Source: Bacteroidales bacterium | GTDB taxonomy: Bacteria; Bacteroidota; Bacteroidia; Bacteroidales; WCHB1-69 | Assembly: GCA_017650305.1 (NCBI GenBank) | Contig: JAGCFD010000006.1 | Location: 1-34,342, forward strand | Length of the DNA stretch: 34,342 nucleotides | Reading direction: 5' to 3' | In this document: piece after piece, positions 24,268 to 32,274 of the stretch | Layout: the number at the start of each line of letters is the position of its first letter | How positions within the stretch are numbered: the first letter of the stretch is position 1 | Program-made: the position numbers and the translations under genes | Notes under the pieces: generated by a model | Told to the model about the DNA's origin: nothing | The model's database searches: none | What the model saw: only the letters and a program-made list of their open reading frames with translations

Positions 24268-25872
24268 ATGAAACGCTTGAAATGGCTCATTGTATTCCTT
24301 GTGCTGTCTTTACCCTCATACGCGCAGCAGTTCCAGGTGATGGAGGATACGCTACGGATTAACGCCTTCGATTTCATAAGCCCTATCTCGGATTTTGGAA
24401 TGAAATGGGCCGCTAAATATCACGGTTATTATTTCTGTATTTTTCTAGACCAACAAATCTATGACCATTGGCTATGGAAAAACCGACTGCTCGTCATTTC
24501 AGAAGATGGAAATGAGATTAGAGAGGTAAGTTTGCCCAAAGATTTTCAAAGAAACTATTATGGCGACCTTTTTACGCGACACGACACGCTCTTCCTAAGG
24601 CCATACCATCTTCGCAATGAACAGGACGGCTATTATTTTGATATGGCTGCTTGGCATTGGGAACCCGTTGAAGTGATCTCCAATGTAATATATGAGGACA
24701 ATCAATACAGCGTCGCTGTTGTTGATATGGGCGAATGGGGAGCATACACTTGGTTCATGGAAAAACCATTCCAACAAAAGAAAAAAGCATCTTCACGCCA
24801 ATACATTATGCCAAGGAAATTGTCACGTATCATCAAAAAAGACAATGTCTATTATTTCATTCGAGGCAGCAAAGTGGACACGCTGATTTCTTTGAAAGGG
24901 AAGGCGCAATTGTGTGAAAACAATCATACCTACGAGGCTGTTATCCGGGATGATTATAAATATCTATATAGCCTTGGTAGTTGGAAAAGCCAAGACTCTC
25001 TAAGCACTGCTCCTGTCCCTACTCTTTTTCAATTCACAGGCAGGGATGATGAGGACAATTGGTGGGGTGGAAAGACATACGACACGGTATTTTCAGACGC
25101 ATTCTTGACAAATGGGAATATTTACTACCTGATCAATTCAAAGGAGAAAACATACATCGCCCAGCTCGAAGACGGAAAACTGATTGAGAAATTCAATTTA
25201 GGACATTCCTATCGATTTTTTCAATGGCACGATTGCTTCAGAGGTAAAAATCCAGCTCCAAACCAATGCTTTTTGCAATTCGAGGAGGATAAGAATTCCT
25301 ACGGAGTGTTGGAAATCCAGGATACGCTCATCCACATCTGCCACATTATCCACAATCAGGATTCACTGCCTCACATAGGTACGGACAACATCGAGCCATT
25401 GCTCCAATTTCTCCTGAATCATCTTGACCATCTGACTCTTTCCCAGACAGACAGCGTGGAGAAGTTGTTACAGGCCTCTTGTCAAGGAGAGTTCCGAGAT
25501 TTGGCCAATCTTTATTATCCTGACGAATATCAAACAGGCGAGTACGAAAGATATTGCTATTATACGGTTGTCGATGCTAAAAGCACCTTATCTGTGGACT
25601 ATTGCGTACATAGAAGCGATTCTATGGTCAGGGGCGCATTTTTTGAGTGGGTAAAAACCAATATTTATAATTCGTCCAAGCGCAGTGATGGTAAAATAGA
25701 CGATGTGGATAAAAAACATGCAGAAGTACGCCAGATTCTGACTCGTTTGACAGGTGAAGAACCTATCAAATCAACAGGGAAAAGCAAGTATTTGATGTGG
25801 TCGTACCGCCATATTACCATAAAATTATACTACGAAGACGGGCGAATGGTGATGTATCTGAAGGAAGAGTAA
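24268..25872 (+). CDS. Secreted protein of unknown function
   Basis: A 534-residue protein beginning MKRLKWLIVFLVLSLPSYAQ, a clear signal peptide (the longer open frame upstream is not needed). The body is rich in aromatic residues and short beta-like stretches (YHGYYFCIFLDQQIYDHWLWKN, EDGNEIREVSLPKDFQRNYYG, KDNVYYFIRGSKVDTLISLKG, TNGNIYYLINSKEKTYIAQLEDGK). This pattern suggests a beta-propeller or similar repeat fold. The last third is more helical and charged, ending in SYRHITIKLYYEDGRMVMYLKEE. I do not recognise a family. The DNA is visibly more AT-rich than the neighbouring glmM or M20 genes. It converges on the lipoprotein gene with 12 nt between the stops. Confidence 0.82.
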   Translation: MKRLKWLIVFLVLSLPSYAQQFQVMEDTLRINAFDFISPISDFGMKWAAKYHGYYFCIFLDQQIYDHWLWKNRLLVISEDGNEIREVSLPKDFQRNYYGDLFTRHDTLFLRPYHLRNEQDGYYFDMAAWHWEPVEVISNVIYEDNQYSVAVVDMGEWGAYTWFMEKPFQQKKKASSRQYIMPRKLSRIIKKDNVYYFIRGSKVDTLISLKGKAQLCENNHTYEAVIRDDYKYLYSLGSWKSQDSLSTAPVPTLFQFTGRDDEDNWWGGKTYDTVFSDAFLTNGNIYYLINSKEKTYIAQLEDGKLIEKFNLGHSYRFFQWHDCFRGKNPAPNQCFLQFEEDKNSYGVLEIQDTLIHICHIIHNQDSLPHIGTDNIEPLLQFLLNHLDHLTLSQTDSVEKLLQASCQGEFRDLANLYYPDEYQTGEYERYCYYTVVDAKSTLSVDYCVHRSDSMVRGAFFEWVKTNIYNSSKRSDGKIDDVDKKHAEVRQILTRLTGEEPIKSTGKSKYLMWSYRHITIKLYYEDGRMVMYLKEE

Positions 25873-25884
25873 AACCATGTTGTT

Positions 25885-26445
25885 CTACTCGTAGTATTCA
25901 ATCGTACGTGTCGCAGAGCCCCTGCCGTATTCGTAGCCTTGGCTGCTCCGTTGGGTCCAGTTGCCATAGGGGTCCAAACCGGAATAGGTGAGCGTTTCGT
26001 ACGATACTTGTCCATCCTCCGTGTGTTTGATCTTCACGACAAAACCGCGCTCGTCGTAAGTGTAGGCTTCCGACAGCGTCATGCCCTCGGCGGCCGCTTC
26101 GCTTCCCACAGGTCGCACATCATCCCATAGATAAGAAACGTGATTCTCATACCCTTCCATCTTGACGATTCGGCCTTTCGAATCGCGGGAAAAGGTAAAC
26201 ACCCCATCGTGTTTGGTCAGATTGCCCTTTTCGTCAAATTCATAGACGAGGAAGTCCTCCTTCATCTTCTTCACAGGCCCGTGGAGCTCAAAGAAGACGA
26301 GGTCTGGAGCAACCAAGACAGGCTGTGGCACTGCCTCCACATTCCCTTGTACGGACCCTTTTTCTGATCTTTTTGGAGAATGACGGCAAGATGTGCAGAT
26401 CAAGCATAGAGCCAGTGCCACAACAGCAAACAGTGTTTTTCTCAT
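25885..26445 (-). CDS. Putative lipoprotein, RHS/YD-repeat-like
   Basis: A 186-residue protein. MRKTLFAVVALALCLICTSC is a lipoprotein signal peptide with likely lipidated Cys20 (the -3 position is Cys rather than Leu, so the lipobox is imperfect). The body carries repeating beta-hairpin-like units of the form YxFDEKGNLTKHDGVF, FSRDSKGRIVKMEGY, YTYDERGFVVKIKHTEDG and LDPYGNWTQR, which resemble RHS/YD repeats found in many Bacteroidota lipoproteins. Function unknown; probably anchored in the outer or inner membrane facing the periplasm. It lies 56 nt downstream of the M20 dipeptidase in the same orientation and may be cotranscribed. Confidence 0.8.
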   Translation of the reverse strand: MRKTLFAVVALALCLICTSCRHSPKRSEKGSVQGNVEAVPQPVLVAPDLVFFELHGPVKKMKEDFLVYEFDEKGNLTKHDGVFTFSRDSKGRIVKMEGYENHVSYLWDDVRPVGSEAAAEGMTLSEAYTYDERGFVVKIKHTEDGQVSYETLTYSGLDPYGNWTQRSSQGYEYGRGSATRTIEYYE

Positions 26446-26501
26446 TGTTCTGTCTTTAGATTATGTCGGGAACAGCCATTGGAAACCACTGAAGCAACTG
26501 G

Positions 26502-27860
26502 CTACTCAGCGAAGTGCTTGTAGAAGGCGCAGATGGTCTCGATGCCCTTGTAGAAATGATCCAAGCGGTAGTTCTCGTTGGGTGAGTGGATAGCATCCTC
26601 GCCAAGGCCAAAGCCCATCAGGATGGACTTGATGCCGAGCACCTTCTCGAAAGTGGCGATAATCGGGATGCTGCCGCCACTGCGCATCGGGATGGGCAGC
26701 TTGCCGTAGGTGTCCATGTAGGCAGCCTCGGCAGCCTTGTAGGCCGGATGGTCGGTCGGGCAGCCGTAGGCCTGGCCACCGTGCAGGGAGGTCACCTTTA
26801 CCGTCACATAGTCGGGGGCGTTCTGTTCAAAGTAGTTCTTCACCAGGTCGGCGATCTTCTCGTGATCCTGGTTGGGCACCAGTCGGCAGGAGAGCTTGGC
26901 GTAAGCCTTGGACGGCAGGACAGTCTTGGAGCCTTCAGCCGTGTAGCCACCCCACATGCCGCAGAGGTCGAAGGTGGGACGGATGCCTACGTGCTCGATC
27001 TTGGTGTAGCCCTTCTCGCCGCGCAATGCCTTCACGCCGAGCGACTTCTTGTATTCCTCCTCGTCATACGGAGCCATGTTGAGCAGATCGCGCTCACGGT
27101 CGGAGCACTCCACCACGTCGTCATAGAAGTGCGGGATGGTGATGTGGTTGTTCTCGTCCATGCATTGGGCGATCATCTCGCAGAGGGTATTCAGCGGATT
27201 GGCCACCGAGCCGCCGAAGATGCCGGAGTGCAGGTCCGCATTCGGGCCCGTCACCTCGATTTCCCAGTAGGACAGGCCGCGCAAGCCCGTGGTGATGGAG
27301 GGCACATCGGAGGCAATCATGCTGGTGTCGGAGACGAGGATCACATCTGCCTTGACGAGGTCCTTGTTCTCCACAATCCACTTGGAGAGGCTCGGGGAAC
27401 CGATCTCCTCCTCGCCTTCGAGCATGAACTTCACGTTGCAGGGCAGCGTGTTGGTCTGCATCATCGTCTCGAATGCCTTGGCGTGCATAAAGGACTGGCC
27501 CTTGTCGTCATCAGCGCCGCGGCCCCAGATCTTGCCGTCCTTGATGACCGGCTCGAAGGGTTCGGTGTTCCACAACTCGATGGGATCCACGGGCATCACG
27601 TCGTAGTGGCCGTACACGAGGACCGTCTTGGCGGCAGGGTCGATGATTTTCTCGCCATAGACGATGGGGTTGCCCTCGGCGGGCATCACCTCGCACTTGT
27701 CGGCACCGGCGGCCAGGATCAGCTCGCGCCAGCGCTCCGCACAGCGGATCATATCGGGTTTGTGTTCGCTCTCCGAACTGATGGAAGGGATTCTTAACAA
27801 GGTGAACAGCTCTTCTAAAAAGCGTTTCTGGTTTTCTTCAATGTAATTTTTAGGGTTCAT
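26502..27860 (-). CDS. M20-family dipeptidase (PepV/carnosinase-like)
   Basis: A 452-residue zinc metallopeptidase of family M20 without a signal peptide, so cytoplasmic. Motifs: VLVYGHYDVMPVDP with metal ligand His85 and catalytic Asp87, WGRGADDDKGQ with Asp117-119, MLEGEEEIGSPSL (general base and metal ligand Glu), VSDTSM (Asp ligand) and the C-terminal GFGLGEDAIHSPNENYRL with the final His. The lid domain in the middle includes DLHSGIFGG. It hydrolyses dipeptides or related substrates, but exact specificity cannot be read from sequence. A -7 element lies about 85 nt upstream, and the gene is divergent from glmM. The lipoprotein gene follows. Confidence 0.93.
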   Translation of the reverse strand: MNPKNYIEENQKRFLEELFTLLRIPSISSESEHKPDMIRCAERWRELILAAGADKCEVMPAEGNPIVYGEKIIDPAAKTVLVYGHYDVMPVDPIELWNTEPFEPVIKDGKIWGRGADDDKGQSFMHAKAFETMMQTNTLPCNVKFMLEGEEEIGSPSLSKWIVENKDLVKADVILVSDTSMIASDVPSITTGLRGLSYWEIEVTGPNADLHSGIFGGSVANPLNTLCEMIAQCMDENNHITIPHFYDDVVECSDRERDLLNMAPYDEEEYKKSLGVKALRGEKGYTKIEHVGIRPTFDLCGMWGGYTAEGSKTVLPSKAYAKLSCRLVPNQDHEKIADLVKNYFEQNAPDYVTVKVTSLHGGQAYGCPTDHPAYKAAEAAYMDTYGKLPIPMRSGGSIPIIATFEKVLGIKSILMGFGLGEDAIHSPNENYRLDHFYKGIETICAFYKHFAE

Positions 27861-27946
27861 GATGAAATATGATTATGTGATTATTCGTCAAATAGCAATG
27901 CAGAGGCACCTGATCAGACAAAGACCGGCTCTGAATTTTGCAGGAG

Positions 27947-27954
27947 CAAAGATA
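27947..27954 (-). promoter_or_regulatory. -7 element of the M20 dipeptidase gene
   Basis: Minus strand TATCTTTG followed by CTCC, about 86 nt before the ATG. It fits TAnnTTTG; a -33 TTTG was not found (TTTC only). Confidence 0.5.
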
Positions 27955-28000
27955 CATTTTTTCTCGAAACCCAGTCTCTTGATTTTTCATCCTCGCAACC

Positions 28001-28047
28001 TTTCAAGATAAGCGATATTTTTATATTTTTGCGCCCTATTATATAAA
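28001..28047 (+). promoter_or_regulatory. glmM promoter and initial transcribed sequence
   Basis: TTTC (28001-28004) and TATTTTTG (28024-28031) lie 19 nt apart, resembling the -33/-7 pair. The downstream GCGCCCTATTATATAAA matches the start of the efp transcript with one difference. The ATG follows at 28056. Confidence 0.55.
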
Positions 28048-28055
28048 ATAGTTGT

Positions 28056-29450
28056 ATGGCACTTATCAAATCCATTTCAGGCATTCGCGGCACCATCGGG
28101 GGCCGATGCGGGGACAACCTCACGCCCGCTGACATCATGGAACTGACCACCGCCTTTTCCATCCTGATCAAAGAGCAGACAAAGAAAGAGAAACTGACGA
28201 TGGTCGTGGGGCGCGACGCCCGCGTATCCGGCCAGATGGTCAGCATGTTGGTGTGCGGCACCCTGCAAAGCATGGGCGTGAATGTCATAGACACCGGTCT
28301 GAGCACCACCCCGACCACCGAGATGGCCGTGACGCAATACGGCGCCGACGGCGGCATCATCATCACCGCCAGCCACAACCCTATGCAGTGGAACGCCCTC
28401 AAGCTGCTCAATGCAAAGGGCGAGTTCATCTCCGCCGCTGAAGGCCGTCACCTCTTGGAACTTGCGGCTCAGTTAGACCATGTGGACTATGCCGACATTA
28501 CCCATCTAGGAAAATATCAGAAGGTTGACGACACCATTCAGCATCATATTGACGCCATCTTGGCGTTGCCGTTAGTCAACCGGGAAGCCATCGCCAACGC
28601 ACACTTCCGGGTAGTGATGGATGCCATCAACTCCACGGGGGCCCTCTCCATTCCGCCTTTGCTCAAGCAGTTGGGAGTGGAGACTGTGACTGTCCTCAAT
28701 AGCGAGGCCAACGGCATCTTCGCGCACACACCCGAGCCCATCCCGGAGAACCTGACCGGCATCGCCGAGGCCATGCGCCAAGACGGCCATTACGACCTCG
28801 GAATCGTAGTGGATCCAGACGTGGACCGCCTGGCCCTCCTGCAGGAAGACGGCACCATGTTCGGCGAGGAGTACACCCTCGTGGCAGTCGCCGACTACAT
28901 CCTGAAGCACGAGAAGGGCAACACCGTCTCCAACCTCTCCTCTTCACGCGCCTTGCGTGACGTGAGCGGATGGCATGGCGTCAGCTACAGTGCCGCCGCC
29001 GTGGGCGAGGTCAACGTGGTGGAGAAGATGAAAGAGACCGGCGCCATCATCGGTGGTGAGGGCAACGGAGGCGTCATCTACCCTGCCCTGCACTACGGCC
29101 GCGATGCGCTGGTGGGCGTTGCCCTGTTCCTGTCGCATCTGGCCGCCGAGAAATGCAAGTGCTCGGAGCTGCGCCGGAGATACCCCGACTATCACATCTC
29201 CAAGAACAAGATAGAGCTCGACCCCACCATGTCGGTGCCCAGCATCTTGGACGCTGTAGCACAGCACTATGCCAACGAGTCCGTCTCCCGCATCGACGGG
29301 GTGAAGATCGACTTTGCCAAGAGTTGGGCGCACATCCGCAGTTCCAACACCGAACCCATCATCCGCATCTACACGGAAGCCGCCACCGAAGCCGAAGCCG
29401 AGGCCTTGGCTTCCGAAATCATGACTTTCATCAAGAAGATTACCCAATGA
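28056..29450 (+). CDS. glmM: Phosphoglucosamine mutase
   Basis: Converts glucosamine-6-phosphate to glucosamine-1-phosphate for UDP-GlcNAc, the precursor of peptidoglycan and lipid A. 464 residues, normal for alpha-D-phosphohexomutases. Motifs in domain order: SGIRGTIGG, VVGRDARVSG, IITASHNPMQWNALK with the phosphorylated Ser106, metal-binding DPDVDRLAL (Asp253, Asp255, Asp257), GEGNGGVIYPALHYGRDALVG (sugar-binding loop) and RSSNTEPIIRIYTEA (phosphate-binding loop). The missing KFGTDG-type opening is replaced by KSISGIRG, common in Bacteroidota and archaeal-like members. The activity could extend to other hexose phosphates. Its last codons overlap the next gene (ATGA). Confidence 0.9.
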   Translation: MALIKSISGIRGTIGGRCGDNLTPADIMELTTAFSILIKEQTKKEKLTMVVGRDARVSGQMVSMLVCGTLQSMGVNVIDTGLSTTPTTEMAVTQYGADGGIIITASHNPMQWNALKLLNAKGEFISAAEGRHLLELAAQLDHVDYADITHLGKYQKVDDTIQHHIDAILALPLVNREAIANAHFRVVMDAINSTGALSIPPLLKQLGVETVTVLNSEANGIFAHTPEPIPENLTGIAEAMRQDGHYDLGIVVDPDVDRLALLQEDGTMFGEEYTLVAVADYILKHEKGNTVSNLSSSRALRDVSGWHGVSYSAAAVGEVNVVEKMKETGAIIGGEGNGGVIYPALHYGRDALVGVALFLSHLAAEKCKCSELRRRYPDYHISKNKIELDPTMSVPSILDAVAQHYANESVSRIDGVKIDFAKSWAHIRSSNTEPIIRIYTEAATEAEAEALASEIMTFIKKITQ

Positions 29451-30736
29451 AAAAAATCCTGTTGATCACCGGCCTCCTGCTCTTTGGCATGTTGGGATCC
29501 CTGCACGCCCAGTGTGTCGAGGGGTTCTCCCGCTACAACATCACGGTCAAGAACCTCCCATTTGAGGGGAAAGCATACCTGCGGGGTTCCTATCTGGACT
29601 CCTACCAGCTCATCGACAGCGCCGTCATCAAGAAAGGCACCGCCAAATTCAAGAGCAAAAGCCGTTGGGTGCCGCAAGGCTTATACACCATCGTCAGTGA
29701 AGACCACCGGTTTCGTTGTCCTGTCGACCTTATCTCCGACAAAGGCACCTACACTCTTATCTGGCCGTCGGATGCCAAAGAGAGCGTCAACGTGCTGGGA
29801 AAGAAAGACGGGGAAAACACCGCAGAACTGCATCGCTTCATACAGCAGATGAACACGGGGAATGTCTTTCTGCAGGATCTTGAAGTGGCCTTGGAGACCT
29901 CCCCGGACGCCTACCTCAACCACATCAAGGCCATTCTCTGCTTTTCGCATTACAAGCAAACGGTGGACATCTCCTTCTTCTCCCGATGGCTGCGCTATTA
30001 CGACATGCACCGCGCCTACTCGCTGCATGTCTCGCCCTACCTCTTCCGAACCATTGCCGAGTACCTTTCCGACTACGACGTCACCCTGGAAGAGAAATGG
30101 GCTGTGGTGGACACCGTGCTGAGCCATTGCGACTGTGCCACCTTAGACCCCCTCATCGAATTCATCTTCACCACGATAGAAGACCAGAGAGACCCTTACT
30201 ACGATCCGTTATTGGTGCATCTGTACGACGACTACGGCCATGACTGGATCCGGGAGGACCGTGCCCGACTGGTGTGGCGCAAAATGGACCGCGCCCGGAA
30301 GATCATCCCCGGTGCCAAGATCCCGGAGCTCGTCTCCCACGACATCGAAGGCAAGGCCCACTCCACCAAGGACATCACCACCCGCTACACCGTGTTGTGG
30401 TTCTGGGATCCCGACTGCGACCACTGTCAGGTGATGACCCCGCAACTGCATGAGATGTACCAGCGGATGGACACGATCGCCGACTTCGAGGTATTTGCCG
30501 TGGAGGTCAACGAAGACTTCGACCGGTGGAAAGCCTTCTCCGACGAACACCAACTATGGGACTGGATCAACCTGAGCACCTCCATGGGCGAGGCCAACCT
30601 CGACTTTATTGAGTATTTTGACATCATGACCACACCGGTCATTTTCTTGATAGACAACCAAACCTCTGCAATAATCGCACGACAAATTACGTTAGAAGAA
30701 CTTGAAACATTTTTAAAACAGCATCCTAAGAACTGA
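29447..30736 (+). CDS. Secreted thioredoxin-fold (TlpA-like) protein, first of two
   Basis: A 429-residue protein starting MKKILLITGLLLFGMLGSLHAQ (signal peptide). The N-terminal ~115 residues are a beta domain like those preceding TlpA domains in Bacteroidota (YNITVKNLPFEGKAYLRGSYLDSYQLIDSAVIKKGTAKF). A helical DUF5106-like middle follows at about 125-285. The thioredoxin-like domain (about 290-429) contains WFWDPDCDHCQ with Cys324-Asp-His-Cys327, then TPVIFLIDNQ with the expected cis-Pro. Likely a periplasmic thiol-disulfide oxidoreductase; partners unknown. The start was chosen at 29447, where ATGA overlaps the glmM stop, although the frame is open further upstream. 6 nt separate it from its paralogue. 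Confidence 0.88.
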   Translation: MKKILLITGLLLFGMLGSLHAQCVEGFSRYNITVKNLPFEGKAYLRGSYLDSYQLIDSAVIKKGTAKFKSKSRWVPQGLYTIVSEDHRFRCPVDLISDKGTYTLIWPSDAKESVNVLGKKDGENTAELHRFIQQMNTGNVFLQDLEVALETSPDAYLNHIKAILCFSHYKQTVDISFFSRWLRYYDMHRAYSLHVSPYLFRTIAEYLSDYDVTLEEKWAVVDTVLSHCDCATLDPLIEFIFTTIEDQRDPYYDPLLVHLYDDYGHDWIREDRARLVWRKMDRARKIIPGAKIPELVSHDIEGKAHSTKDITTRYTVLWFWDPDCDHCQVMTPQLHEMYQRMDTIADFEVFAVEVNEDFDRWKAFSDEHQLWDWINLSTSMGEANLDFIEYFDIMTTPVIFLIDNQTSAIIARQITLEELETFLKQHPKN

Positions 30737-30742
30737 TAGATT

Positions 30743-32248
30743 ATGAAAAAACTGATACTTGTATTCGTAGGTGTCATTTTGGCACTCTCCATGAGCCAAG
30801 TCCAAGCACAAAAAGGCAAGAATGTCGCACCGAAAAAGGGTCACGAACTTATCTTCCATATCAAAGACTCACCCGACAACCTGCTGTATTTAGTCATCCA
30901 CTACAACGACAAGCTGATCATCAAGGACTCTCTGCCGCCCGTTTCTCCCGGATTATTTGTTTTCAAGGGAGAGAAACCTTACGATGACGGCATGTATTCA
31001 CTAGTTTCGGAGAAGAAAAAGTTGTATCTCAACTTCATCATCGACAACAACCAGTTTTTTGAATACTATCTGGATACCACGGGCAATGTGGACAACTTCT
31101 ACACCAAGAACTCCCCGGAAAACGAGGAGATGCTGAAATTCCAGCGCAAGACCACACAGGCACAAAAGCTGGCTGCCGATTGGGGCAAAAAGAGGAAAGA
31201 ATTTGAAGATGCCGGACAAAAAGACAGCGCCGACTTTTACCAACAAAAGCTTGTCAGCCTCAATGACGAGATGATGCACTTCATCAACGACGAGATCATT
31301 GCTGCCCATCCCAACTATCTCTTCTCCAAGATGCAGAAGTCCTATCAGAACGTGGATGTGCCGGAATTCAAGACGGAGACTGGCGAGGTTGACCGTATGG
31401 CACAGAACTATTACTACAAAAACCATTTTTGGGACAATGTGGATCTTGCCGATCACCGTTTCATCTACATTCCCTCCTTCGAACCGAAACTGAAAGATTA
31501 TTTCCTGAAATTCCTCTATCACACAGAGTCCGACACGCTCAACAAATACATCGACCTGTTCTTGGCCAAGACAGAATCCGACACCTTGATGTACCACTAT
31601 TGCACGGACTGGCTCTCTTACAACTTCGAGACAAGCAAGATTATTGGCCATGACGCCGTTTTCTGCCACATCGCCAAGACCAACCAGTTGGCAGGCAAGT
31701 GTTATTGGTTAGATGACGACATTCTGGCCAAATATCAGAAGAGGGTAAAACGCATAGAGCCCACTTTGGTCGGCAAGATCGCGCCGGAGCTCATCATCCC
31801 CGACACCAGCATGTCGGAAAACCCGGCCGACTGGAAATCCTCCTACCGCTCGAACAAGCCTTACACCATCCTCTGGTTCTATGACCCCAACTGTCCCACC
31901 TGCAAGAAAGAGTCCAAGAACCTCCGCCAGGTGTATGACTCCTTAGAGCGCATCGGCCAGCGCAACTTCGACGTGTACGCCATCGGTGACAACGCTGACC
32001 TGGATCTATGGAAGAAGTATGTGAAAGAGAACAACTACCCATGGATCAACGTTGGCGGCAACAAAGGAAATCTGGACTACTTAGACTACTTCGGCATCTA
32101 CGAGACCGGCAACCCCGCCATGTTCGTCATGGACAACAAAGACCATCGTATCATCCTGAACAAGCGTATCGACATGTTCAACCTGCCGCAGTTCTTCGAG
32201 GAGTATGAAAAGATGGAGCAGCGGAAGAGAGAAGAAGGAAGAAATTAA
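30743..32248 (+). CDS. Secreted thioredoxin-fold (TlpA-like) protein, second of two
   Basis: A 501-residue paralogue of the preceding gene. It has a signal peptide (to about VQAQ), an N-terminal beta domain (ELIFHIKDSPDNLLYLVIHYNDKLIIKDSL), a long charged helical middle (FQRKTTQAQKLAADWGKKRKEF, then DSADFYQQKLVSLNDEMMHF) typical of DUF5106 regions, and a C-terminal thioredoxin-like domain. That domain has WFYDPNCPTCKKESKNL (Cys384-Pro-Thr-Cys387) and GNPAMFVMDN with the cis-Pro. A highly charged C-terminal tail (EKMEQRKREEGRN) follows. CPTC versus CDHC suggests the two proteins differ in redox potential. Probably periplasmic and cotranscribed with glmM and the first copy. Confidence 0.88.
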   Translation: MKKLILVFVGVILALSMSQVQAQKGKNVAPKKGHELIFHIKDSPDNLLYLVIHYNDKLIIKDSLPPVSPGLFVFKGEKPYDDGMYSLVSEKKKLYLNFIIDNNQFFEYYLDTTGNVDNFYTKNSPENEEMLKFQRKTTQAQKLAADWGKKRKEFEDAGQKDSADFYQQKLVSLNDEMMHFINDEIIAAHPNYLFSKMQKSYQNVDVPEFKTETGEVDRMAQNYYYKNHFWDNVDLADHRFIYIPSFEPKLKDYFLKFLYHTESDTLNKYIDLFLAKTESDTLMYHYCTDWLSYNFETSKIIGHDAVFCHIAKTNQLAGKCYWLDDDILAKYQKRVKRIEPTLVGKIAPELIIPDTSMSENPADWKSSYRSNKPYTILWFYDPNCPTCKKESKNLRQVYDSLERIGQRNFDVYAIGDNADLDLWKKYVKENNYPWINVGGNKGNLDYLDYFGIYETGNPAMFVMDNKDHRIILNKRIDMFNLPQFFEEYEKMEQRKREEGRN

Positions 32249-32274
32249 TTTTAACCCATAATTTTACCAATCTT

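Noticed and set aside
23667..25872. Integrated island bounded by a duplicated tmRNA 3' end
   Set aside because: No second copy of the tmRNA 3' sequence and no integrase are visible in this window, so no attachment sites are annotated.
26586..27797. Plus-strand 403-codon open frame opposite the M20 dipeptidase
   Set aside because: The minus strand carries all M20 metal ligands in order; the antisense frame is an artefact of GC-rich third positions (V/G/H-rich translation).
29153..29446. Upstream in-frame extension of the first thioredoxin-like protein into glmM
   Set aside because: The extension is out of frame with the conserved glmM C-terminus and the signal peptide begins at 29447.
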